A stretch of DNA of 9,559 nucleotides from an uncultured Limnohabitans sp. (GCA_937928195.1 CALEYZ010000180.1:1-9559), one strand, 5' to 3'. Shown: positions 1 to 6,832, counted from the stretch's first letter. The notes: generated by a model not told the origin, from the letters alone. Program-made: numbers and translations.

Positions 1-18
1 AACATCGAGCGCGCATAA
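1..18 (+). CDS. 3' end of upstream gene, probably formate dehydrogenase alpha subunit (partial)
   Basis: Frame 1 reads Asn-Ile-Glu-Arg-Ala followed by TAA at 16-18, only 11 bases before the beta-subunit start. The ribosome binding site of the next gene overlaps this stop. Six codons cannot identify a protein. The assignment to the molybdenum- or tungsten-containing catalytic subunit is inference from the usual alpha-beta-gamma order of formate dehydrogenase operons. Confidence is moderate that a coding end is here and lower for its identity. Confidence 0.5.
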   Translation, partial: NIERA

Positions 19-29
19 GGAGTCACAAC

Positions 30-641
30 ATGGCACGAATGAAATTCATCTGTGATGCCGAGCGTTGCATCGAGTGCAACGGCTGCGTCACCGCTTGCAA
101 GAACGAACACGAAGTCCCCTGGGGCGTGAACCGCCGCCGCGTGGTCACCCTCAACGACGGCGTGCCCGGCGAGAAATCCATCTCGGTGGCCTGCATGCAC
201 TGCTCGGACGCGCCCTGCATGGCTGTCTGCCCGGTCAACTGCTTCTACAAGACCGAAGAGGGTGTGGTGCTGCACGACAAGGACGTGTGCATCGGCTGCG
301 GCTACTGCTCGTATGCGTGTCCTTTCGGCGCGCCGCAATTCCCGGGGCAAGGCACTTTTGGCATGCGGGGCAAGATGGACAAATGCACCTTCTGTGCAGG
401 TGGGCCAGAAGCCAATGGCAGCCAGGCCGAATTTGAAAAATACGGCCGCAACCGTTTGGCCGAAGGCAAATTGCCGGCCTGTGCCGAAATGTGTTCAACC
501 AAAGCTTTGCTTGCCGGTGATGGCGATGTGGTGGCCGATATCTTCCGCAATCGTGTGGTGCAACGCGGCAAAGGTGCAGAAGTTTGGGGTTGGGGTACTG
601 CTTACGGCAGCAAAACCGACTCGAAAGGTGCCAAATCATGA
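30..641 (+). CDS. fdh3B: Formate dehydrogenase FDH3-type beta subunit, four [4Fe-4S] ferredoxin-like protein
   Basis: This is the electron-transfer subunit that carries electrons from the formate-oxidising alpha subunit to the cytochrome b subunit. The 203-residue protein shows four cysteine groups: C13/C16/C19/C23, C55/C58/C63/C67, C87/C90/C93/C97 and C119/C122/C151/C155. These fit four [4Fe-4S] clusters as in E. coli FdnH. Unlike FdnH (about 290 residues with a C-terminal membrane helix), it ends after the fourth cluster region with a short polar tail and no anchor. It has no signal peptide, so export, if any, would be piggyback with a Tat-targeted alpha subunit (inference). The ATG at 30 follows AAGGAG at 17-22. 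The stop overlaps the next gene's start. Codon usage changes abruptly inside the gene: codons 10-94 are about 91% GC at third positions and codons 118-203 about 51%. Family assignment is firm; the exact subtype is less so. Confidence 0.93.
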   Translation: MARMKFICDAERCIECNGCVTACKNEHEVPWGVNRRRVVTLNDGVPGEKSISVACMHCSDAPCMAVCPVNCFYKTEEGVVLHDKDVCIGCGYCSYACPFGAPQFPGQGTFGMRGKMDKCTFCAGGPEANGSQAEFEKYGRNRLAEGKLPACAEMCSTKALLAGDGDVVADIFRNRVVQRGKGAEVWGWGTAYGSKTDSKGAKS

Positions 642-883
642 GCCGTTCAAACCCAACATGGATGGCCTGTTCAGTGATCTTTGCTGCATTGACTTTGAGT
701 GCTTGCGGCGACAAAGCGCAAGAATTGGCCGGCCAACCCAAACAGGATGCAGCACCCTATACAGGCACTGGCGTCGCGGCATTCACCACAGGTGATTGGA
801 AGGCTGGCGACAAAAACAGTTGGGTTCAAAAACTCAAAGTCCGTGCCCAATATGGCATGAATGACCACAGCCGTTCCAATTGA
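638..883 (+). CDS. Small predicted lipoprotein in the formate dehydrogenase operon
   Basis: This is an 81-residue protein of unknown function. A short N-terminus and hydrophobic stretch (about residues 8-20) end in the lipobox L-S-A-C with the predicted lipidated cysteine at position 23. Gly follows the Cys, which in enterobacteria would favour outer-membrane sorting. The mature part is about 59 residues, polar, with no other cysteine and no haem motif. Its C-terminal half (WVQKLKVRAQYGMNDHSR) looks like a compact conserved block. The start ATG at 638 overlaps the beta-subunit stop as ATGA and is preceded by AAAGG at 624-628. An in-frame start at 584 lies inside the beta gene and is less likely. 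Position between the beta and gamma genes and the overlap point to translational coupling and a role in assembly, stability or localisation of the formate dehydrogenase. That role is inference only. Confidence 0.8.
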   Translation: MSRSNPTWMACSVIFAALTLSACGDKAQELAGQPKQDAAPYTGTGVAAFTTGDWKAGDKNSWVQKLKVRAQYGMNDHSRSN

Positions 884-899
884 ACGCGGGAGTCCTACC

Positions 900-2099
900 A
901 TGAACCGATCTTCGGTAAACCATAGCCTCCAGTTGTTTGCAGCTGGCTTGCTGTTGGGTGCGGCGATGTGTGTCAACGCTCAAACGGCTGCGCCACCAGC
1001 AATGCCTGCTGCACCTGCCAGTGCAGAAGCAGCTGGCGTGAAAAGCGCCAACATTTTCTCCATCGCCCCCGATGCCAGTGCCGACCCTCAATACGCGGAC
1101 CAAAACAATGGCGAGCGCGGCAAGGTACAGCCTGGCAACAATGCGCCTATGTGGCGTCAAGTGGGTGCGGGCGTCACAGGGTACAGCAGCTTGCCCGTAA
1201 CGCAAGCACCTGAAGCGGGCAACCTGATTCAACCCTTTGTACAGTATCCCGGCGCCAAACTCACCAATGCAGGCGAAGCTTGGCGGCAAGTTCGAAACAA
1301 TTGGATCATTCCTTACGGTGGTTCTTTGTTGTTGATTGTGGCCTTGGCCATTGCTTTGTTTTATTACGGCAAAGGCACCATTCAATTGCATGGTGCACCC
1401 ACCGGCCGCAAGATTGAACGCTTTACGCCACTTGAACGTTCTGCGCACTGGACCAATGCCATTGCTTTCGTCTGCCTGGCCGTCTCTGGTTTGGTTATGG
1501 CCTTTGGCAAGTTTTTCATTCAACCAGTCATTGGCTCAGCCTTGTTTGGTTGGCTCACCTACATTTTGAAAAACGTCCACAACTTTGCAGGTCCGCTCTT
1601 TGCCGTGTCCTTGATCATTGTGTTTGTGACCTTCCTCAAAGACAATTTACCGAGCAAAGAAGACTTCACTTGGATCATCCATGGTGGTGGTCTTTTGTCA
1701 GAACACGAAGTGCCATCACACCGTTTCAATGCGGGCGAGAAAATTGTGTTTTGGTTTGGCGTCTTGGGCTTGGGTTTGATCGTTGTTGCCTCTGGCTTGG
1801 TGCTAGACAAGCTGGTGCCTGGTTTGATTTACGAACGCAGCACCATGCAAATGGCCAATATGGTTCATGGTGTGGCCACCGTCCTCATGATGGTCATGTT
1901 CATGGGCCACATCTACATGGGCACGGTTGGCATGGAAGGCGCATACAGCGCCATGAAAGAGGGCTACGTCGATGAGACTTGGGCCAAAGAACACCACGAA
2001 CTTTGGTACAACGACATCAAAGCGGGCAAGATTCCAGCACAACGGTCTATCGAAGCCAATGCCCAGGGCGGTACAGCTTCTCCATCGGCATCTGCCTGA
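900..2099 (+). CDS. Formate dehydrogenase gamma subunit, cytochrome b556-type quinone reductase subunit
   Basis: This membrane subunit binds two b haems and passes electrons from the beta subunit to the quinone pool. The 399-residue protein has a signal peptide (about 1-27, ending V-N-A-Q) and an Ala/Pro-rich then conserved periplasmic stretch (about 28-134). One membrane helix (about 137-157) follows, then a FdnI-like four-helix core (about 180-345). Candidate haem ligands are H183 (ERSAHW), H227 (NVHNFAG), H323 (MVHG) and H337 (MGHIY), matching the four histidines known in E. coli FdnI. FdnI is only about 217 residues, so the first 160 residues are extra; long N-termini of this kind are typical of many proteobacterial gamma subunits. 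ATG at 900 is chosen because GGGAG at 888-892 sits 7 bases upstream and a signal peptide follows directly; an in-frame start at 861 would add 13 residues ahead of it. The gene lies 16 bases after the lipoprotein gene. Confidence 0.92.
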   Translation: MNRSSVNHSLQLFAAGLLLGAAMCVNAQTAAPPAMPAAPASAEAAGVKSANIFSIAPDASADPQYADQNNGERGKVQPGNNAPMWRQVGAGVTGYSSLPVTQAPEAGNLIQPFVQYPGAKLTNAGEAWRQVRNNWIIPYGGSLLLIVALAIALFYYGKGTIQLHGAPTGRKIERFTPLERSAHWTNAIAFVCLAVSGLVMAFGKFFIQPVIGSALFGWLTYILKNVHNFAGPLFAVSLIIVFVTFLKDNLPSKEDFTWIIHGGGLLSEHEVPSHRFNAGEKIVFWFGVLGLGLIVVASGLVLDKLVPGLIYERSTMQMANMVHGVATVLMMVMFMGHIYMGTVGMEGAYSAMKEGYVDETWAKEHHELWYNDIKAGKIPAQRSIEANAQGGTASPSASA

Positions 2100-2117
2100 A
2101 GTTTGAGGATTCAGATC

Positions 2118-2495
2118 ATGACAAAAACATTCATTCAAATGGCAAGTTTGCTGATGGCTTCTTGCTTCAGCTTATCCGTCATGGCCAAATTGCCTGCGCC
2201 AAGCGATGAAGCCAAGGCCAAAGCCGCAGAAGCCGCTGCCAAAACAGCACATGGCGACAAAATTGCCGCTTTCCAATTGTGCAAGTCGCGTGAAAAAGTG
2301 GCGGCGCACTATTACAAAACAGCCAAAGCCAGCGGCAAGCAAACCACTGCACCTGTGGCCACACCCGCTTGCGTCGATCCTGGGCCTTATGTGGCCACAG
2401 CGCCAGGCGCTCCCGCAGTTGCTGCAGCGCCAGCAGCACCGAGCAAGCCTGGTGCGCCAGCAGCGCCTGCTGCAGCACCGGCTAAGAAATCCTGA
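2118..2495 (+). CDS. Small secreted Ala/Pro-rich protein at the end of the formate dehydrogenase operon
   Basis: This is a 125-residue protein I do not recognise. It has a clear signal peptide, with a basic start, a hydrophobic core and a likely cleavage after V-M-A at residue 23. A charged, helix-prone Ala/Lys/Glu segment follows (about 28-75). Two cysteines in the mature part, C55 (QLCKSREK) and C85 (PACVDPGPY), could form a disulfide. The tail from about residue 92 is low-complexity Ala/Pro ending in two lysines and serine. The ATG at 2118 has TGAGGA at 2104-2109 as ribosome binding site. A TTG at 2103 in frame is possible but would put extra residues before a good signal peptide. It lies 18 bases after the gamma gene and just before the operon terminator, so it is co-transcribed with formate dehydrogenase. 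A periplasmic accessory role is inference. Confidence 0.82.
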   Translation: MTKTFIQMASLLMASCFSLSVMAKLPAPSDEAKAKAAEAAAKTAHGDKIAAFQLCKSREKVAAHYYKTAKASGKQTTAPVATPACVDPGPYVATAPGAPAVAAAPAAPSKPGAPAAPAAAPAKKS

Positions 2496-2519
2496 TTTTT
2501 CCCTGAATCCATCAGGTTG

Positions 2520-2552
2520 AAAGTCCCTCGCTGAGTCAGCGCGGGACTTTTT
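2520..2552 (+). terminator. Rho-independent terminator of the formate dehydrogenase operon
   Basis: AAAGTCCC at 2520-2527 pairs with GGGACTTT at 2543-2550. After one T/C mismatch an inner CGCTG/CAGCG stem (2529-2533 with 2537-2541) continues to a 3-base AGT loop. That gives 13 base pairs, followed by a T run at 2548-2552. A second, weaker inverted repeat lies just upstream (CCTGAT 2491-2496 with ATCAGG 2511-2516) and overlaps the stop codon of the preceding gene. The A run on the 5' side could let the stem act on the other strand too, but no converging gene is present. fdhD starts 33 bases later, so it needs read-through or its own promoter. Confidence 0.88.
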
Positions 2553-2585
2553 GCGTTAGGCTCATGCCAGAACTTTGAATTACCG

Positions 2586-3473
2586 ATGACGCTCCCAACT
2601 TCTCTCAAGCCTCGATTAACCCATGCGCGTGCCGAACTGACGCGGCAGATTGAGGTGGTCAATGAGTTGGGTGAAACATCGCTAGTACACATTCCAGCGG
2701 AGCGTGCACTCACGGTGTATTTAGACAAGCGTGAGCTTGTCACCCTCATGACCTTGGGGGCCAGCCCCGAATTCTTGGTGCTGGGTTTTTTGCTCAACCA
2801 GCGCCTCATTCAATCCGTCAACGAAATTGAATCCATCACTGTCGATTGGACCTTGGGCGAAGGTGAGATGGGCCAGCCAGGGGTAGCCGCTATCAAAACT
2901 CGCGAAGGCCAAAGTCAGGCGGGCAGCAAAACTGCTGCGCGTGTGGTCACCACAGGTTGCGGGCAAGGCAGTGTGTTTGGTGATTTGGTCAACGACATCG
3001 ATGCCATTCAATTGCCAGCCAACTCGCGCATCGACCAGGCCACTTTGTATGCGTTGGTCAATGCCATCCGCATTCAAGAAACAACTTACAAATCTTCTGG
3101 CTCTGTGCATGGCTGCGCCTTGTTCAAAGGCGCTGAGATGCTCATGTTTGTGGAGGATGTGGGCCGACACAATGCTGTCGACACCATTGCTGGGTGGATG
3201 GCCATGAACGATGTCAGTGGCCATGACAAAGTGTTCTATACCACCGGTCGACTCACCAGCGAGATGGTGATCAAATCCGCGCAAATGGGGGTGCCCATTG
3301 CTGTCTCGCGCAGTGGCATTACCCAAATGGGCTTGGAAGTGGCGCAGCGTGTGGACTTGTGCGCCATTGGCCGAGCCACCAACAAACGGTTTTTGTGCTT
3401 CAGTGCCGCGCATCGTTTGACTTGGCAAACTGAACTGGCAGAACATACCGTCAAGTCAGCTGCGCATGACTGA
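2586..3473 (+). CDS. fdhD: Formate dehydrogenase accessory sulfurtransferase FdhD
   Basis: FdhD passes sulfur from a cysteine desulfurase (IscS in E. coli) to the molybdenum cofactor before it enters formate dehydrogenase, and is needed for enzyme activity. The 295-residue protein shows the family blocks: TTGCG at 122-126, GSVHGCALF at 172-180, EDVGRHNAVD at 190-199, GRLTSEMVIKSA at 221-232 and SRSG at 241-244. The active-site region that is CxxC in E. coli here has only C125 followed by G-Q-G, so the second cysteine is missing. The length is near the family norm. ATG at 2586 has no good Shine-Dalgarno sequence. The gene follows the formate dehydrogenase operon terminator, and its end overlaps the next start by 8 bases. 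The functional link with the upstream enzyme is well established for the family. Confidence 0.95.
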   Translation: MTLPTSLKPRLTHARAELTRQIEVVNELGETSLVHIPAERALTVYLDKRELVTLMTLGASPEFLVLGFLLNQRLIQSVNEIESITVDWTLGEGEMGQPGVAAIKTREGQSQAGSKTAARVVTTGCGQGSVFGDLVNDIDAIQLPANSRIDQATLYALVNAIRIQETTYKSSGSVHGCALFKGAEMLMFVEDVGRHNAVDTIAGWMAMNDVSGHDKVFYTTGRLTSEMVIKSAQMGVPIAVSRSGITQMGLEVAQRVDLCAIGRATNKRFLCFSAAHRLTWQTELAEHTVKSAAHD

Positions 3474-6069
3474 ACCCGCCACAACCCCCATCGCCAAACC
3501 CCTTGCTAAGTCAGTAGTGCCTGCATGGCAGCTGGCCCTTCAATTGGGCTGGCGTAATTTGTGGCGCGACTTTCGCTCGGGTGAACTCAATTTGCTCTTG
3601 GTGTCTGTGGTGTTGGCTGTGGCCGCATTGTCTGCCGTAGGTTTTTTTGCAGACCGCTTGCAAGCAGGGCTCTGGCGCGATGCCCGCCAACTGTTGGGTG
3701 GCGATGCTGTGGTGGTTAGCGACAAACCCACCCCTGAAATCTTTTTGACAAAAGCCAAGGCTTTGGCTTTGATATCGCAGACCACCTTGAATTTTCCCAG
3801 CATGGCGCGGGCAGACGATGCGAAAGGCGGAGAAACCAAATTGGTGGCCTTGAAGGCAGTCTCGGAAGGCTATCCTTTGCGCGGCAATATGAGTTTGTTC
3901 AGAGTTGACGCAAAGCGGCCTTCGATGGCCAGTGATGAAGTCATGCTGACGCGCGATGTGCCCAAGCCAGGCACAGTGTGGGTCGACCCCGCGTTGTTAG
4001 AAAGTCTGAATTTACAGCTGGGTGATCGCTTGTGGTTGGGCGATAAAGATTTTCAAATTGCAGCCCTGATTGAGCGAGAGCCTGACCGCGGTGCCAGTTT
4101 CATGAATTTTGCGCCCCGCGTCATGTTGCACCAACAGGATGTGGCCGCCACGGGCTTGGTCCAGCCTGCCAGCCGCGTCAGTTACCGCATGGCCGTGGCC
4201 GGTGCGGAAGATCAGCGCAATGTGCAACAGTTTTTAAGTTGGTCGCGTGAGCAATTGCAACAACCAGACATCAGAGGCGTTCAAATTGAATCCATGGAAA
4301 GTGGCCGCCCTGAAATGCGTCAAACCTTGGACCGTGCAGAAAAGTTTTTGAATCTGGTGGCCTTGTTGGCCGCCTTGCTGTGTGCTGTGGCCGTGGCGTT
4401 GGCAGCACGCACCTTTGCGGCTCGGCATTTGGATGGTTGTGCGTTGCTGCGTGTGTTGGGTCAAAGTCAGCGTACCCTGAGCTTGGCGTATGGGTTTGAA
4501 TTTGTCACGGCGGGGCTGATGGCGAGTTTGCTCGGCTTGGCTTTGGGCTATGGCATTCACCATGCCTTTGTTTGGTTGTTGGTCGGACTGGTTGATGCCC
4601 AGTTACCCCCCAGCTCTGGTGCACCCGCCATCTTGGGTTTAGGCATGGGTTTGACTTTGCTTTTGGCCTTTGGTTTGCCGCCTGTTTTGCAATTGGCCAA
4701 AGTGCCCGCCATTCGTGTCATTCGTCGCGATATGGGTGGTTTGCAACCGGCTTCTGTGGGTGTGCTGGTGACGGGCTTGGTGGGTTTTGCTGCCGCCTTG
4801 ATGTGGGCCAGCCGCGATGTCACTTTGGGTTTGATGACGGTGGGCGGATTTGCTGCGGCCACCCTGTTATTTGCAGCGGTCACGTGGGTATTGTTGAAAC
4901 TGCTTCGTCAATGGGTGCCAGGTTCTGCCACGCCGCGTTGGTTGTTGTTGGCCACCCGACAAGTCATGGCGCGCCCGGTCTATGCCGTGGTGCAGGTGAG
5001 TGCTCTGTCGGTGGGCTTGCTGGCCTTGGTGCTGTTGGTTTTGCTGCGAACTGATTTGATCAGCAGTTGGCGCAAAGCAACGCCGGTGAATGCGCCCGAT
5101 CGCTTTGTGATCAACGTGCAGCCCGACCAAACAAAGGCTTTTCAAAATGCAATCACACAAGCCGGTGTTGCCCAATACGACTGGTATCCCATGATTCGCG
5201 GCAGATTGGTGGCCATCAACGACAAACCCGTCAGCCCTGCAGATTACCTTGAAGACAGAGCCAAACGTTTGGTTGACCGTGAATTCAATTTGTCAGCACG
5301 CGCGGCCAAACCAGAGCACAACGCGGTGGTTCAAGGGGCCTGGACCGAAGGTGAACGAGACGCCGTCAGTGTGGAAGCAGGCATTGCGCAAACCCTTGGC
5401 TTAAAGCTCGGCGATCGCATGCGATTTGACGTAGGCGGTGTTCAGTCTGAAGGGCGCATCACGTCCATTCGCAAAGTGGACTGGGGCTCTATGCGCGCCA
5501 ACTTCTTTGTGATGTATCCAGTTGACCAATTGCCCGATGTGCCCTTGAGTTACATGGCCGCTTTCAAAACACCGCCGCAAAAATCTTTCGAACGCGATTT
5601 GTTGCAACAGTTCCCCAACATCACCAGCGTCGATATGCGCGCCACACTGACACAAGTGCAAAAGGTGTTGGACCAGGTCATCCGCGCTGTAGAGTTTTTG
5701 TTCGCCTTTACCCTGATGGCGGGTTTGCTGGTGCTCATGGCCGCCGTCACCTCTACACGTGAAGAGAGAAAACGCGAGTTCGCCATCATGCGGGCTCTGG
5801 GGGCCACAGGCCGGTTGCTTAGCCAAGTGCAGACGGCCGAGCTGATGGGCGTGGGCTTGTTGGCGGGCTTCTTGGCCAGCTCTGTGGCTGTGGGGGTGGG
5901 CTGGGGTTTGGCTCGCTATGTGTTTGAATTTGACTGGACCGCCTCTTTGTGGGTGCCTTTGTCAGGTGCAGCAGCAGGCGCCTTGCTGGCGTGGTTGGCT
6001 GGATGGTGGGGCTTGTCGGAGGTGCTGCGTCAGCCGGTGTCACAGACCCTTCGACAGGCAGCTGAGTAG
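3466..6069 (+). CDS. FtsX-like / YbbP-family ABC transporter permease
   Basis: This 867-residue inner-membrane protein resembles the E. coli YbbP group (about 800 residues). Family members have about ten membrane helices and two FtsX-like units and pair with a LolD/YbbA-type ATPase. Visible helices lie near residues 44-62, 295-315, 345-372, 384-408, 430-447, 455-478, 505-528, 742-762, 793-818 and 827-848. Large extracytoplasmic domains fill about 63-290 and 530-738. The N-terminal block WRDFRSGELNLLLVSVVLAV and the later FPSMARA and KAVSEGYPLRG blocks are typical of this family. The substrate is unknown; related proteins are linked to lipoprotein or envelope functions. The ATG at 3466 overlaps the fdhD stop, suggesting translational coupling. 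No ATPase gene is adjacent: upstream is fdhD and downstream are convergent unrelated genes. The partner may be encoded elsewhere. Confidence 0.9.
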   Translation: MTEPATTPIAKPLAKSVVPAWQLALQLGWRNLWRDFRSGELNLLLVSVVLAVAALSAVGFFADRLQAGLWRDARQLLGGDAVVVSDKPTPEIFLTKAKALALISQTTLNFPSMARADDAKGGETKLVALKAVSEGYPLRGNMSLFRVDAKRPSMASDEVMLTRDVPKPGTVWVDPALLESLNLQLGDRLWLGDKDFQIAALIEREPDRGASFMNFAPRVMLHQQDVAATGLVQPASRVSYRMAVAGAEDQRNVQQFLSWSREQLQQPDIRGVQIESMESGRPEMRQTLDRAEKFLNLVALLAALLCAVAVALAARTFAARHLDGCALLRVLGQSQRTLSLAYGFEFVTAGLMASLLGLALGYGIHHAFVWLLVGLVDAQLPPSSGAPAILGLGMGLTLLLAFGLPPVLQLAKVPAIRVIRRDMGGLQPASVGVLVTGLVGFAAALMWASRDVTLGLMTVGGFAAATLLFAAVTWVLLKLLRQWVPGSATPRWLLLATRQVMARPVYAVVQVSALSVGLLALVLLVLLRTDLISSWRKATPVNAPDRFVINVQPDQTKAFQNAITQAGVAQYDWYPMIRGRLVAINDKPVSPADYLEDRAKRLVDREFNLSARAAKPEHNAVVQGAWTEGERDAVSVEAGIAQTLGLKLGDRMRFDVGGVQSEGRITSIRKVDWGSMRANFFVMYPVDQLPDVPLSYMAAFKTPPQKSFERDLLQQFPNITSVDMRATLTQVQKVLDQVIRAVEFLFAFTLMAGLLVLMAAVTSTREERKREFAIMRALGATGRLLSQVQTAELMGVGLLAGFLASSVAVGVGWGLARYVFEFDWTASLWVPLSGAAAGALLAWLAGWWGLSEVLRQPVSQTLRQAAE

Positions 6070-6083
6070 GTACTTCCGAAGTG

Positions 6084-6130
6084 CTTGGAAAGTGCTTAGC
6101 AAGTGGCTCAGCAAGTGGTTCAGCAAGTGC
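6084..6130. repeat. 12-base short tandem repeat in a convergent intergenic gap
   Basis: Nearly four units lie end to end: an 11-base degenerate copy at 6084-6094, then CTTAGCAAGTGG (6095-6106), CTCAGCAAGTGG (6107-6118) and TTCAGCAAGTGC (6119-6130). They fill most of the 77-base gap between the permease stop and the Smr gene stop. I see no strong terminator hairpin in this gap, only a small palindrome, ACTTC-C-GAAGT, at 6072-6082. Confidence 0.75.
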
Positions 6131-6146
6131 AGAGTGCGCTTGAAAC

Positions 6147-6809
6147 TCAGCGAGCGTCCGACGGTGTGAGCAACACCACCAAGGCGCCAGCACCACCTTC
6201 GGCGGGTTTGGCTTGTACAAAGGCCATCACTTGGTTCTTTTGAACCAGCCAGCTGTGCACCTTGGACTTGAGCACAGGGGTCTTGCCGGGTGATCCCAAG
6301 CCTTTTCCGTGAACCACGCGCACACAACGAATGCCGTGTTTGTGTGCATCGCGAATGAAGCTGGTGAGGGCCAAGCGTGCTTCGTCACTTCGCAAACCGT
6401 GCAAATCGATTTCACGTTGAATGGCCCAATCGCCTTTGCGCAATTTGCGCGTCACCTCGGGCCCGACGGTCGGTCGTCTAAAGCTCAGAGCTTCATCGGT
6501 GTCGAGCAAGGTGCCGACATCAAACTCATCACTCAAAGAGTCTTGGATGACCTTGGCCTCGTCTTTTTTCAACTGTGTGGCCACAGGCGCACGCGGCGTT
6601 TGGGGCAAGTGCGCTTTGTTGTGAATGGGCAGAGGTTCGACTTTACCGATGGCTCTGGCAAACAAGTTTTTGTCGGCTTCTGCCTTCTTGAGGGCTGCGA
6701 CGCGCGCAGCGGCCTCCGCTGCTGCTTTGGCTTGCGCCTCGGCAATCTGCTTTTGCACGTGTTTAAGGTCTTGAAGCGATTGAAATTTCACGGGCCAATG
6801 TTGCCACAA
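6147..6809 (-). CDS. Smr-domain protein, SmrB-like putative endonuclease
   Basis: Smr domains are nuclease modules; E. coli SmrB cuts mRNA at collided ribosomes. This 220-residue protein has an N-terminal Ala/Lys/Glu-rich helical stretch (about 12-48, possible coiled coil), a variable linker, and a C-terminal Smr domain (about 124-215). The domain has the signature DLHGL at 135-139 and HGKG at 167-170. KLRKGDW just before the domain and the later VMAFVQA and GGAGALVVLL segments align well with E. coli SmrB, which is a little shorter. The SmrB label is by resemblance; DNA-directed Smr proteins also exist. The start is uncertain: a TTG at 6809 has AAGGG about 7 bases upstream, while a GTG at 6791 would give a more usual N-terminus (MKFQSLQDL) but has a poorer ribosome site. 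The gene follows radC on the same strand by 23 bases, so the two are probably co-transcribed. Confidence 0.9.
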   Translation of the reverse strand: MWQHWPVKFQSLQDLKHVQKQIAEAQAKAAAEAAARVAALKKAEADKNLFARAIGKVEPLPIHNKAHLPQTPRAPVATQLKKDEAKVIQDSLSDEFDVGTLLDTDEALSFRRPTVGPEVTRKLRKGDWAIQREIDLHGLRSDEARLALTSFIRDAHKHGIRCVRVVHGKGLGSPGKTPVLKSKVHSWLVQKNQVMAFVQAKPAEGGAGALVVLLTPSDAR

Positions 6810-6832
6810 GCTGTGGCCCTTGGATGCCGTCT

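Noticed and set aside
235..741. Minus-strand frame of 168 codons opposite the beta subunit and lipoprotein
   Set aside because: Composition is Cys/His/Arg-rich with no domain, and it is fully opposed to well-supported coding sequence.
834..1523. Minus-strand frame of 229 codons opposite the gamma subunit
   Set aside because: The + strand frame encodes a recognisable cytochrome b subunit with signal peptide, membrane helices and haem histidines; the antisense product shows no motif.
2393..2490. GC-rich repetitive stretch as a DNA repeat element
   Set aside because: It is explained by the Ala/Pro-rich low-complexity tail of the small secreted protein and has no regular unit.
2551..2580. Possible fdhD promoter (TTGCGT, 18 bases, TTGAAT)
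   Set aside because: Both boxes match the consensus weakly and the start of transcription would fall at or after the fdhD start codon; read-through or another promoter is as likely.
6084..6130. CRISPR array
   Set aside because: The repeats are 12 bases with no spacers between them, and no cas gene is present.
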